From Azospirillum sp. OGB3 (GTDB taxonomy: Bacteria; Pseudomonadota; Alphaproteobacteria; Azospirillales; Azospirillaceae), in NCBI RefSeq assembly GCF_014192915.1, contig NZ_JACHYN010000004.1:62001-126000 (forward strand): 64,000 nt of DNA, given 5' to 3'. The notes under the pieces were generated by a model. The model saw only the letters and a program-made list of their open reading frames with translations, was not told the DNA's origin and made no database searches. The position numbers and the translations under genes are program-made. Each line of letters opens with the position of its first letter. Positions within the stretch are counted from its first letter, which is position 1. Positions 25,011 to 33,370 of the stretch are shown here, piece by piece.

Positions 25011-25199
25011 ATGAACACGCCTTCGACTTTCGCTTCCGCCCTTCCTTCCGAACGCGACCTGCAACTCATCCGCCGCGAAGCCGCACGGATGCGCGCCGAC
25101 CATCTCCGGTCCCTGCTGGGCCGGCTGGCGGCGTTTTTGAGGGGGCGCACGGCGGATCTGACACCCCACCGCCTGGATGGCGGACGGGCCGCCGGCTGA
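25011..25199 (+). CDS. Small conserved-looking protein, stress type
   Basis: A 62-residue basic protein with a strong ribosome site (GAGGAGG, six bases before ATG). The core RREAARMRADHLRSLLGRLA forms an amphipathic helix with alternating Arg and Leu. This arrangement resembles the short RSP_7527-type or DUF1127-like alphaproteobacterial proteins that are induced by heat or singlet oxygen. The RpoH-like promoter upstream supports that reading. Function is unknown; RNA binding is possible from charge but not shown. Confidence 0.65.
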   Translation: MNTPSTFASALPSERDLQLIRREAARMRADHLRSLLGRLAAFLRGRTADLTPHRLDGGRAAG

Positions 25200-25307
25200 C
25201 GAGAGACGGCCCCCGTTCTTCCCTGACACATCGGCAGTAGGTCCCCGCAGGCGGTCCGCGACAGTGGCGCCTCGCGGGGCGGTTGGTCTTTGGTTGGAGT
25301 TTTTCAC

Positions 25308-26273
25308 ATGCAGAAACGAGCGGTCGCCCTGGGCGGCTTCGGTGGGTTCAACCTGCACGGCGCGGGCGTGCTGACGGCGCTCGACCGTCTGGAGCGGATG
25401 CCCGACCTGTTCACGGTCACCTCCGGGCAGATCGTCGTGCTGGCCGCCTGGCTGCGCGGCGAGGACGTGCGCCGCCTGCTTCTCGAACACACGGGAGCGT
25501 CCGGCGGGCTGCTCCAGGCTTGGCAGACCGCGATGTTCGGACACAAGGGTGTGTTCCGCCCGGTGCTGGGCGAGCACGCGCGGCGCTGGCTGGACGTCCC
25601 GCTGTCGCCCTCGGCGGTGCTGGAACGGCTGATGCCGGCCCGCCAGTACGCCCCGGTGCGCGATCGCGACACCGTGGCCGAGATCGCCCGCACCCTGAAC
25701 GAAGCCGAGGTCGGCGTCGTCTTCAACACCTACGACTTCCGCTCCGGCAACGGGCTGCTCCACGGCAATGCCGCCGCCCGCCGCCTGATGGCCGGCGAGG
25801 TCGGGCTGGAGGACATCACCGCCGACGCGGTGGAAAGCGCCCTCTGGCTCTATCTCTACGGCTTCGAGGAGGCTCCCGGCGGGCTGATCGACGGCGCCTA
25901 TCACCGCAGCATCATCCTGTCGGAACTGCACGGCTTCGACGAGGTGACGGTGGCCGCGCCCTTCCCCGTCTCCTGGATCGGGCCGGTGCCGCGCAACCAG
26001 CTCGAGGTGGAAAACTGGAAGATCCGCCAGTGGTTCGCCAACTCCTACAAGGCGGAGGTCGCGCGGCTGCGCCGGGTGATCGAACTGATGGAGCGCGGGA
26101 CGCTGAACGACCCGGCCTACCGCATCCGCTCGCTGACCGAGCTGCCGCTGCGCCGCCATTACGGCTACTTCGACTATTTCACCGAGAAGGCCGAGGTGTT
26201 CGACGACGCGGTCGCCCAGGCGCTCGATCATTTCGGCGGCGGCCCGGCGCACGAGCAGCGGCGCGCCGGCTGA
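25308..26273 (+). CDS. Patatin-like phospholipase-family protein
   Basis: A 321-residue cytoplasmic protein. The opening RAVALGGFGGFNLHGAGVLT matches the glycine-rich oxyanion loop of patatins, followed by the nucleophile elbow, here VTSGQ rather than GTSAG. The catalytic-dyad aspartate is likely in GLIDGAYH (DGA motif). The altered elbow makes activity uncertain. ATG 25308 follows GGAG ten bases upstream. Its stop codon forms one end of a hairpin shared with the convergent methyltransferase. Lipid acyl hydrolysis is the family role; target unknown. Confidence 0.72.
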   Translation: MQKRAVALGGFGGFNLHGAGVLTALDRLERMPDLFTVTSGQIVVLAAWLRGEDVRRLLLEHTGASGGLLQAWQTAMFGHKGVFRPVLGEHARRWLDVPLSPSAVLERLMPARQYAPVRDRDTVAEIARTLNEAEVGVVFNTYDFRSGNGLLHGNAAARRLMAGEVGLEDITADAVESALWLYLYGFEEAPGGLIDGAYHRSIILSELHGFDEVTVAAPFPVSWIGPVPRNQLEVENWKIRQWFANSYKAEVARLRRVIELMERGTLNDPAYRIRSLTELPLRRHYGYFDYFTEKAEVFDDAVAQALDHFGGGPAHEQRRAG

Positions 26274-26301
26274 GCGGCCGAGGGAAAGGCTCGGCGGCTC
26301 A
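26271..26301. terminator. Bidirectional hairpin spanning two stop codons
   Basis: TGAGCGGCCGAG and CTCGGCGGCTCA pair over 12 bp with one mismatch around a 7-base loop. Each arm begins with a stop codon: the patatin TGA on the plus strand and the methyltransferase TGA on the minus strand. This compact arrangement suits a shared terminator, although T-tracts are absent. Confidence 0.6.
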
Positions 26302-26928
26302 GGCCGCACGGGCCTCCACCAGCTTGACGCAATCGCTCATCACGAAGCGGCTGTCGACCGCCCCCATGCCGGCTTGCGGCAGATGGGCCTCGTAGCCCGC
26401 GGTGTAGCGGGCGCCGAAGGCGAAGCGCAGCCAGGGCGACACCACGCGCATCCACAACCGGGCCACCGAGCGTTCCGACTGGGTGTAGTCGAGGATGCGC
26501 AGCGTCCCCTCCGGCTTCAGGATGCGCCGCATCTCGCACAGCACCGGCACCTGAAGCTCCTCCGGCAGGACGCAGAAGACAAAGGTCGCCACCACATGGT
26601 CGAAATGGCCGTCGGGAAAGCCGGTGGCAGCCAGATCCAGCACCCGGAACTCCACCGCACGCCCCAGCCGGTCCGCCCGCCGGGCGGCGCGGGCCAGCAT
26701 GGCCGGGCTGGCGTCCACCGCGGTCACCCGGGCGCCGGCCGGGTAGAAGGGGATGTTGCAGCCGGTGCCCGCCCCGGCATCCAGGATGCGCCCGGACAGG
26801 CTGCGGAACGTGCCCTGCCGCAGACGTCGCTTCCACATCACCTCGTAACCGAGATCCAACGCGTCGTAGAGCGGGGCAATGCGTTCGTAGGTGCGCACAT
26901 AGCCAGTCTGCATGGTTCGAGACTCCAC
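26299..26928 (-). CDS. Class I SAM methyltransferase, UbiE/COQ5-like
   Basis: A 209-residue methyltransferase. Motif I is ILDAGAGTGCNIPFY, motif II VTAVDASPAMLARA, and the post-motif region is FRVLDLAATGFPDGHFDHVV, ending with LKPEGTLRILDY. The N-terminal YERIAPLYDALD matches UbiE-like and phospholipid N-methyltransferase-like proteins. The start is ATG 26928, or ATG 26913 five codons in. It may methylate a lipid or quinone; the convergent patatin gene is suggestive only. Confidence 0.85.
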   Translation of the reverse strand: MESRTMQTGYVRTYERIAPLYDALDLGYEVMWKRRLRQGTFRSLSGRILDAGAGTGCNIPFYPAGARVTAVDASPAMLARAARRADRLGRAVEFRVLDLAATGFPDGHFDHVVATFVFCVLPEELQVPVLCEMRRILKPEGTLRILDYTQSERSVARLWMRVVSPWLRFAFGARYTAGYEAHLPQAGMGAVDSRFVMSDCVKLVEARAA

Positions 26929-27075
26929 CGAAGCGGCCGGCCCGCACCGTGGCCGCGGAGGGCCGGAACCGCGTTTCGCCTGTTCTTCCTTTCATAGCAG
27001 GTGAATGTGACGGATCATCGGGCCTGGGGGCCTGGGGGCCTGGGGTCCGAAGCCCCGAAACGGAATGGAGATGGC

Positions 27076-27405
27076 ATGGATGCGCTGAACCCGGCGGCGG
27101 AGGCCCGCCGTCAGGCCGGACTGGAAATCCAGGCGCTGGCCGAGGATTTCGAACAGAGCGACGAGGCCGCCTTCCTGCGGATGCGAATCATCGGCGGAGT
27201 GGTGGCGGGTGTGGTGACGCTGGTCCTGCTGGTGCTGCTGACCGCGGGGGCGGACTGGCGCTACCTGTTCGGCTTCTGGGTGGTGATCGTCGGCTTCATC
27301 GGGATCGGCTACGCCGTGTCCGTTTACCGCCAGCGGCAACAGACCGCGCGGCTGCGTGCCCTGGCGACCCGCTGGCTGACCGGCGGAACGGTGCCACCGG
27401 CCTGA
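27076..27405 (+). CDS. Small membrane protein, two transmembrane helices
   Basis: A 109-residue protein: a charged N-terminal helix (residues 1-38), two close transmembrane segments (about 42-62 and 68-88), then a basic C-terminal tail (YRQRQQTARLRALATRWL). ATG 27076 has GGAG five bases before it; a GTG at 27001 would add a Gly/Pro-rich leader with no ribosome site. No family is recognised. The charge pattern places both ends in the cytoplasm. Confidence 0.6.
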   Translation: MDALNPAAEARRQAGLEIQALAEDFEQSDEAAFLRMRIIGGVVAGVVTLVLLVLLTAGADWRYLFGFWVVIVGFIGIGYAVSVYRQRQQTARLRALATRWLTGGTVPPA

Positions 27406-27418
27406 GAACAAAGGCAGG

Positions 27419-27748
27419 TCAGGAAGCGCGCGAGCCGCGGCGCTTGCGGCGGCGCTGGAAGCGCTGGATGCGTTCGATCACTTCGCCCATGTCCGCCGCC
27501 TCCTCCACCTCGCCGAGATGCAGGAGGACGCGGATGTAGGTGTCGATCAGGCCGAGAACGGCCTCTTCGTCGGTGACGCCGTAGGCCGCCTGGCCCAGGG
27601 CATCGACGATCAGGGTCCCGCTGTCGGCCAGCGCCTCGGCCACCTCGTTGATGGCACGGTCGAGGGCGGTGTCGTCTCCGTCCGGCGCTTCCAGCACCGG
27701 ATCGAGGATGTCGGGAAAGGAAAGCCGGTCGGCGGGATAGCCAGCCAT
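27419..27748 (-). CDS. Small helical protein next to RNase J
   Basis: A 109-residue acidic protein with a very basic C-terminus (RFQRRRKRRGSRAS). ATG 27748 has GGAGAG six bases upstream. The body reads as alpha-helical (DRAINEVAEALADSGTLIVDALGQAAYGV). No family is recognised. It is downstream of and co-directional with RNase J, 125 bases after its stop. The basic tail could contact nucleic acid; an accessory role in RNA metabolism is speculation from position only. Confidence 0.6.
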   Translation of the reverse strand: MAGYPADRLSFPDILDPVLEAPDGDDTALDRAINEVAEALADSGTLIVDALGQAAYGVTDEEAVLGLIDTYIRVLLHLGEVEEAADMGEVIERIQRFQRRRKRRGSRAS

Positions 27749-27873
27749 GGGCAACTCTCCAAGAAAAAACAGGGCCGTGAGCCGGCCCCTGGTGCGCGCG
27801 AACGGAGGGTGGGTTTCCCCCTTCTGGTGATTCGTGGCCCGATGAATGGTGGCGGTGAAGGAGGATGGCCGGG

Positions 27874-29496
27874 TCAGGCGGCCATCGACTCCATGGCGTC
27901 GGCCAGGGGGGCGGCCAGGGCGTCCGCATCCTCCGCGACGGGCAGGCCCGTCCAGGGGATCAACTCGCGCCCGGTGTTGGCGAGGCGCTTGGCCTCCATA
28001 TGGCCGATCACCGCGGTGCCTTCCCGGGCGATCCGCAGGATGTCGCCGTCTTCCGGAACCAGCGCCCGTTCCACGCCGCAGGCGCGGGCGAGGCGGGCGT
28101 GGGCCTCCAGATGCTCGATGGTGCCGTGCACCGGCACGGAGAAGCGCGGGCGGATCAGGTCGTACATGCGGATCAGGTCGTCCCGCTTGGGGTGGCCCGA
28201 CACATGCACCGGCGCATCGGCCGGGGTCACCACCGTCACGCCCTTGGCCTTCAGATGGTCCTGCACATCGGCCAGCACCACCTCGTTGCCGGGGATGGCG
28301 CGGGCGGAGAAGATCACCGTGTCGCCGCTCTCCAGCCACAGGTCGCGGTGGCCGTCGCGGGCCAGCCGGCTCAGCGCCGCCCGTTCCTCGCCCTGGCTGC
28401 CGGTGCACAGGAACACGAGGTTCCGGCGCGGCGTCCAGGAGGCCTCCATGATGGAGATGAACTCCGGCGCCTTCTCCAGATAGCCGCTGGCGCGGGCCGC
28501 CTTCTCCATGCGCAGCATCGACCGGCCGACCAGCACAACCTTGCGGTCGTGGGCCGCCGCGGCCTCGGCCACCGCCTGCATGCGCGCGACGTTGGACGCG
28601 AAGCCGGTCACCGCGATGGCGCCCTTGCGCCCGGCGAAGGCTTCGATCAGGCCGGCGCGGGCGTCCGCCTCCGACCCCGTGGTGCCGTCGACGTTGGCGT
28701 TGGTGCTGTCGCACATCATCGCCAGCACGCCGCGGTCGCCCAGCCGCTTCAGCGCGTCCAGGTCCATGGTCGGGCCGACCAGCGGGTGCGGGTCGAACTT
28801 CCAGTCGCCGGTGTGCAGGACCGTGCCGGCCTTGGTGTGGATCGCCACCGACACCGGTTCGGGGATCGAGTGGGTGACGGTGATGGTCTCGATGCCGAAG
28901 GGGCCGATCTCGAAGGAGGCGCCCGGCTCGAACACCCGGATACGGGCGTGGCGCAGGCCACCGGTCTCCTTCAGCCGGTCACGGATGACGTGGGCGGCGA
29001 AGGGAGTCGCGTAGATCGGGCATTCCAGCCCCGGCCACAGATGGTGGATGGCGCCGATGTGGTCTTCGTGGGCGTGGGTGACGACCAGCCCGACCACCTC
29101 GTCCATCCGCTCCTCGATGAAGGAGGGATCGGCCATCAGGCTGTCGATGCCCGGCGCCTCGTCGCCCATGAAGGCGACGCCGGCGTCCACGATCAGCCAT
29201 TTTCCGGCATGGCCGTAGAGCGCCATGTTCATGCCAATGCGCGAGCAGCCGCCGAGCGGGATGAACAGGATCTCGTCGTGGCCCGGCACCGGGCCGGGGA
29301 CCGGCGCGCCGGGCGGCCGGGTCGCCTTGGGGCGCTCGTAGGGTTTGGGGTTCTGGTTCTTCTGGAAACGCGGGCCGCCGGACTTGCCGTTGCGCACATC
29401 GCCAACAATCGTGTTCGGGCGGTTGCCGCCAAAATTCGAGTTCGGGCGGTTGCCGCCCTTGGGCGCCGCGCGGCGGCGCTTGTTATCAAACGTCAT
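27874..29496 (-). CDS. rnj: Ribonuclease J
   Basis: A 540-residue metallo-beta-lactamase/beta-CASP nuclease with endo- and 5'-exonuclease activity expected. Motifs: IPLGGCSRIGMNM at the start of the fold, HAHEDHIGA, HTGDWKFDPHP, CDSTNAN, the beta-CASP region FSARAIPGNE and motif C HVSGHP. The first 70 residues form an extra Asn/Pro/Arg-rich extension (GGNRPNSNFGGNRPNT), unlike compact RNase J, and contain an in-frame nucleotide repeat. ATG 29496 follows AAGGA; a GTG at 29514 is in frame. In alphaproteobacteria RNase J matures rRNA and degrades mRNA. Confidence 0.93.
   Translation of the reverse strand: MTFDNKRRRAAPKGGNRPNSNFGGNRPNTIVGDVRNGKSGGPRFQKNQNPKPYERPKATRPPGAPVPGPVPGHDEILFIPLGGCSRIGMNMALYGHAGKWLIVDAGVAFMGDEAPGIDSLMADPSFIEERMDEVVGLVVTHAHEDHIGAIHHLWPGLECPIYATPFAAHVIRDRLKETGGLRHARIRVFEPGASFEIGPFGIETITVTHSIPEPVSVAIHTKAGTVLHTGDWKFDPHPLVGPTMDLDALKRLGDRGVLAMMCDSTNANVDGTTGSEADARAGLIEAFAGRKGAIAVTGFASNVARMQAVAEAAAAHDRKVVLVGRSMLRMEKAARASGYLEKAPEFISIMEASWTPRRNLVFLCTGSQGEERAALSRLARDGHRDLWLESGDTVIFSARAIPGNEVVLADVQDHLKAKGVTVVTPADAPVHVSGHPKRDDLIRMYDLIRPRFSVPVHGTIEHLEAHARLARACGVERALVPEDGDILRIAREGTAVIGHMEAKRLANTGRELIPWTGLPVAEDADALAAPLADAMESMAA
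29413..29457. repeat. 18-bp direct repeat inside RNase J N-terminus
   Basis: GTTCGGGCGGTTGCCGCC occurs at 29413-29430 and again at 29440-29457, 27 bp apart and in frame. It encodes two GGNRPN units of the flexible N-terminal extension. Confidence 0.75.
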
Positions 29497-30041
29497 ACGT
29501 CCTTCTTGCTTCACAACATATCAGCCGGCATTCAACGCTGCCGGACGGGCGTGCATCGCGTGTCGATGCGGATCTCGGGGGTCTCCCCGGCCATCGGCGG
29601 CGCCATGACCCTGGGGAGGGATCGAGGCAGCCGGCCGAACCGGCCAGGGAGAGCGGTGTTCGAGCCAGTAATCCAGATGACGACGCCGGTCAACCGCTGA
29701 ATCACGACCCGGAAGGGGGTTCGCCGGTCGGTCACCCGAAGGTTACGGCCATCCGCCGGCGGTGTTGCACATATGTTTCCTTCGCCGCGGCGTTCAAGGG
29801 GGCGCCTTCGCCTGATTCCCCGCGGCTTCCCCGCGACGCGCCGACGGACGGCGCGGATGCCGGAATTGCAGGCGTTTGCGGGCTCCCGAAGGCGGCCCGG
29901 TTGGCAGGCCTGTGCGGGGCGCATGGCAAAAGACACGGCCAAAGACATGGCAAAGCCACCGCCGGTCCGCGATCCTTCGCCGCCTTCCCTGTTGTTTGCG
30001 GACGCCCGGCGAACGGGCACTGTCCAAATGGGGAGCATCCC
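29497..30041. other. 545-bp intergenic region between divergent genes
   Basis: It separates RNase J (minus) from the BON-domain gene (plus), so it must hold both promoters. I see a GGGAG ribosome site at the right end for the gene at 30042. No convincing -35/-10 pair, RNA gene or conserved reading frame is visible. Confidence 0.5.
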
Positions 30042-31310
30042 ATGTCCGACTATGAATCCAGGTGGAGGAACGACCAGGGCGCCCGCCGCGACGACGACCG
30101 GTGGGAACGCGACCGCCAACGCGGCGAAGGCCGCGAGTGGAGCGCCGGTTCGTACCAGAACCGTGGCCGTGACGAGTTCGGTCCGTCGAATTGGGGCCAG
30201 TCCGGTTCGGGCCAGTCCGGCCGGTCCGGCATGATGGGCGGCGGTGGCCGCCAGCCCGGCTACGGCTATGAGGGCCAGGGCCGCGAAGGCTTCGACTACG
30301 GCCGCGACTATTGGCGCCAGCAGGAAGGCCGGGGCGATTACGGTCAAGGCTCCTATGGTCAGAGCTACGGCCAAGGCTCCGGCAATCGCGACTACGGCCG
30401 CTCCGATTACGGGTCCCGCGGCTCCTTCGGCCAGGGTCAGCGCGATTGGCGCTCCCGCGATGATCGCCAGAATTATGAGGACCGTGGCGACTACGGCCAG
30501 GACTTCGGCTACCGCGGCGGCTTCGGCCGCTCCGATTACGGCGGCGGAGCTTACGGCGGCCGGGACTATGGCAGCCGCGACTACGGCGGCATGGAGTACG
30601 GGTCCGGCTCCCGCGGCTATGGAAACCGGGACTACAGCAGCCGGGACTACGGCAACCGCGACTATGGCCGGATGGGCTATGGCGGTGGCAGCGGCTCCGG
30701 CCGCAACGAGGAGCGCGGCTTCTTCGAACGGGCGGGCGACGAGATGGCCTCCTGGTTCGGCGACGAGGACGCCGAACGCCGCCGCCGCATGGATGCCCGC
30801 AACGACGATCCCGGCGCCCAGCACCATCGGGGCCGCGGGCCGCGCGGCTACACCCGCTCCGACGACCGCATCCGCGAGGATGTGAACGACCGGTTGACCG
30901 ACGATCCCTACATCGACGCGTCGGAGATCGACGTGACCGTCAGCAATTGCGAGGTCACGCTGAGCGGCACGGTGGGCGACCGCCGGACCAAGCGCCGCGC
31001 CGAGGACATGGCCGAGACCATCTCCGGCGTCCGCCACGTTCAGAACAACCTGCGCGTCCGTGAGCAGACCTTCGGCGGCGCCGGCACCACCGCCGGGGCG
31101 TCGGCGATGGCCGGGCTCGGCGGCACCGGGTCTTCCGGCACCGGCATGAGCGGCTCGGGGATGGGCAGCACCGGCATGGGCGGGTCCACAACGGGCACGT
31201 CCGGAACCTCCAGCACCTCTGGGACCGGCATGAGCGGGACGTCCGGAACCACGGACAGCACCAGCCGCACCAGCACCTCCGGCAGCACCACGGGCAGCAC
31301 CACCCGCTGA
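30042..31310 (+). CDS. BON-domain protein with RDYG repeat region
   Basis: A 422-residue protein without a signal peptide. Residues 1-100 are Arg/Asp/Gly/Gln-rich. Residues about 100-215 are a low-complexity array of Tyr/Gly/Arg/Asp units (NRDYG, SRDYG, GRDYG and similar). A short acidic linker with SWFGDEDAERRRR follows, then a BON domain at about 276-345 (DDRIREDVNDRLTDDPYIDASEIDVTVSNCEVTLSGTVGD in its first part). Residues 350-422 are a Gly/Ser/Thr/Met tail. ATG 30042 has GGGAG ahead. BON domains bind membranes or lipids. The repeat region resembles disordered, condensate-forming Tyr/Arg sequences, but that is inference. A strong terminator follows. Confidence 0.8.
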   Translation: MSDYESRWRNDQGARRDDDRWERDRQRGEGREWSAGSYQNRGRDEFGPSNWGQSGSGQSGRSGMMGGGGRQPGYGYEGQGREGFDYGRDYWRQQEGRGDYGQGSYGQSYGQGSGNRDYGRSDYGSRGSFGQGQRDWRSRDDRQNYEDRGDYGQDFGYRGGFGRSDYGGGAYGGRDYGSRDYGGMEYGSGSRGYGNRDYSSRDYGNRDYGRMGYGGGSGSGRNEERGFFERAGDEMASWFGDEDAERRRRMDARNDDPGAQHHRGRGPRGYTRSDDRIREDVNDRLTDDPYIDASEIDVTVSNCEVTLSGTVGDRRTKRRAEDMAETISGVRHVQNNLRVREQTFGGAGTTAGASAMAGLGGTGSSGTGMSGSGMGSTGMGGSTTGTSGTSSTSGTGMSGTSGTTDSTSRTSTSGSTTGSTTR

Positions 31311-31337
31311 CCGTGCCCGCTGACCGTGACCGACACG

Positions 31338-31369
31338 CCCCTCCCGCCCTCACCGGCGGGAGGGGTTTT
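31338..31369 (+). terminator. Rho-independent terminator after the BON-domain gene
   Basis: CCCCTCCCGCC, a six-base loop and GGCGGGAGGGG form a perfect 11-bp stem followed by TTTT. It ends 12 bases before the stop of the convergent GH15 gene and may serve both. Confidence 0.88.
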
Positions 31370-31380
31370 CCATTGTTCCG

Positions 31381-33177
31381 TCAGTCCCCGTCCTGGCGCT
31401 GCTCAGCCGGCTTCTCCGCGCGGGTCAGGTTGAAGGCGGTGTTGATCAACGCGATGTGGGAGAAGGCCTGGGGAAAGTTGCCGACCAGCCGCTTCGCCGT
31501 CGTGTCGTACTCCTCCGACAGCAGGCCCAGATCGTTGCGCAAGGCGAGCAGCCTGTTGAACAGCGCCTCGGCCTCCGCCTGCCGCCCCTGGAGCACATAG
31601 ACGTCGGCCAGCCAGAAGGAGCAGGCAAGGAATACCCCCTCGCCGTCGGGAAGCCCGTCGTCGGTCCTCTCCGTCCGGTAGCGCATGACAAGGCCGTCCT
31701 GAAGCAATTCCCGCTCGATGGCGGCGACGGTGCCCTGGATGCGGGGATCGTCCACCGGCAGGAAGCCGACCATCGGCAGCATCAGCAGCGCCGCGTCGAC
31801 GTGGCTCGCCCCGTAGTGCTGGACGAAGCTGTTCCGCCCCTTCGAATAGCCGTTGGTGCAGACATCCTCGAAGATGGCCCGCCGCAGCGCCCTCCAGCGC
31901 TCCAGCGGCGCCTCCAGGCCGAACTTCTCCGCGCTCTTCACCATGCGGTCCACGGCGACCCAGGCCATCACCTTGGAATGGGTAAAATGCTTGGTGCCGC
32001 CGCGCACCTCCCAGATGCCCTCGTCGGGCTGGTCCCACACCGACTCCATGTGATCAAGCAAGGCACACTGGACGCGCCAGGCCTCCGGCTGGATCTCGAT
32101 GCCGCGCATCCGCGCCTGATGGGCCGCGTCCATCATCTCGCCATAGACGTCGAGCTGGAGCTGGGGGGCCGCGGCGTTGCCGACACGGACCGGGCTGGCG
32201 CCCTCGTAGCCCGGCAGCCAGGGGACCTCCCATTCCAGCAGGCGCCGCTCCCCGGCGATGCCGTACATGATCTGGATCTGCTGGGGACTGCCGGCGATGG
32301 TGCGCATGCCCCAGTCGCGCCAGTCCCGCGCCTCCTGCAGGTAGCCGGCGTTCATCAGCGCCAGCAGGGTCAGGGTGGCGTCACGCAACCAACAGTAGCG
32401 ATAGTCCCAATTCCGTACACCGCCGAGCTGTTCCGGAAGCGAGGTCGTCGGCGCCGCGACGATGCCGCCGGTCGGACGGTAGGTCAGCGCCTTCAGCGTG
32501 ACCAGCGAGCGCACCACCGCGTCCCGCCAGGGGCCGCCATAGGCGCAGCGCCCGCTCCACTCCTCCCAGAACCGCTCGGTCTCGGCCAGAGCCTGCTCGG
32601 CGTCGACCGGCTCCGGCAGCGGCAGGTGCGAGGGAGAATAGGTCATCACGAAGCTGAGGCTTTCGCCCTCCGCCACGGTGAAGTCGGCGACGGTGCTCAT
32701 GTCCTCGCCGTGGATCGGGGCGCTGGTGTGCAGGACGACCATGTCCGGCCCGGCGATGGCGCGCAGGGTGTGCGGGCCGATCCGCGTCACCCAGGGCACG
32801 ACATGCCCGTAGCCGAAGCGCAGCGTCAGGTCCATGCGCATGGCCACGCGCCCGCGCCGCCCGCGCAGGATGCGCACGATGTCCGACGCCTCGCCGCGCG
32901 GCGGCATGAAGTCGATCATGGTGACGGCGCCCTCCGCCGTCTCGAATTCCGTCTCCAGGATCAGGCTGTCACCGCGGTAGCGCCGGATCGTGCGGGCGTC
33001 GGGATCGCTCGGGCGCAACAGCCAGCGCCCGTTCTCCGGCGTGCCCAGGAGTGCCGCGAAGCAGGCGTCGGAATCGAAGCGCGGCCAGCACAGCCAGTCG
33101 ATGGAGCCTTCGATGGACAGCAGGGCTGCGGTCTCGCAGTCTCCCAGAAGGGCGTAATCCTCGATGTGGGAGGCCAT
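31381..33177 (-). CDS. Glycoside hydrolase family 15 (glucoamylase/trehalase-like)
   Basis: A 598-residue cytoplasmic enzyme. It has the N-terminal trehalase-like domain of bacterial GH15 (IEDYALLGDCETAALLSIEG, SIDWLCWPRFDSDACFAALL) and an (alpha/alpha)6 barrel. Family landmarks: VRNWDYRYCWLRDATLTLLA and, near the end, GLLSEEYD, followed by GNFPQAFSHIALINTA. It hydrolyses alpha-glucosides from the non-reducing end, with trehalose or maltodextrin most likely. ATG 33177 begins at the conserved motif; the upstream in-frame extension looks non-coding. The gene is divergent from the secreted beta-helix protein. Confidence 0.92.
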   Translation of the reverse strand: MASHIEDYALLGDCETAALLSIEGSIDWLCWPRFDSDACFAALLGTPENGRWLLRPSDPDARTIRRYRGDSLILETEFETAEGAVTMIDFMPPRGEASDIVRILRGRRGRVAMRMDLTLRFGYGHVVPWVTRIGPHTLRAIAGPDMVVLHTSAPIHGEDMSTVADFTVAEGESLSFVMTYSPSHLPLPEPVDAEQALAETERFWEEWSGRCAYGGPWRDAVVRSLVTLKALTYRPTGGIVAAPTTSLPEQLGGVRNWDYRYCWLRDATLTLLALMNAGYLQEARDWRDWGMRTIAGSPQQIQIMYGIAGERRLLEWEVPWLPGYEGASPVRVGNAAAPQLQLDVYGEMMDAAHQARMRGIEIQPEAWRVQCALLDHMESVWDQPDEGIWEVRGGTKHFTHSKVMAWVAVDRMVKSAEKFGLEAPLERWRALRRAIFEDVCTNGYSKGRNSFVQHYGASHVDAALLMLPMVGFLPVDDPRIQGTVAAIERELLQDGLVMRYRTERTDDGLPDGEGVFLACSFWLADVYVLQGRQAEAEALFNRLLALRNDLGLLSEEYDTTAKRLVGNFPQAFSHIALINTAFNLTRAEKPAEQRQDGD

Positions 33178-33322
33178 GGCACGCTCTCGAACGATTGGGG
33201 ATGTGCTCTTGGGCAACGGACCATGACCGCTCCGGTTCCCTCCGAACAAGAACCGGAACCGACGAAGGTCGATCGTCCGGTTTGACGATTCTGGCCGCCG
33301 GACCCGCATGATAGCGTTTCCG

Positions 33323-33350
33323 CTCAGCGCCGCAGGCTCAGCGCCGCAGG
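33323..33350. repeat. 14-bp tandem duplication upstream of beta-helix gene
   Basis: CTCAGCGCCGCAGG occurs twice, head to tail, ending 20 bases before the beta-helix start codon. It is probably a recent small duplication; it could alter translation-initiation spacing. Confidence 0.7.
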
Positions 33351-33370
33351 ACGACTCAATCGAGGCCACC

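Noticed and set aside
30380..30680. Possible CRISPR-like or tandem DNA repeat
   Set aside because: The repeats are irregular, of codon length multiples and in frame; they encode the RDYG protein repeats, and there are no spacers.
29532..31037. A 501-codon minus-strand frame rich in Ala/Val
   Set aside because: It is opposite the BON-domain gene. The Ala/Val bias is the reverse complement of the repetitive Gly/Arg/Tyr codons, not a real membrane protein.
33255..33282. GGAAC...CGGTT resembling a general-stress (EcfG) promoter
   Set aside because: The spacing between the two elements is too long and the -10 half does not match, so the similarity is not convincing.
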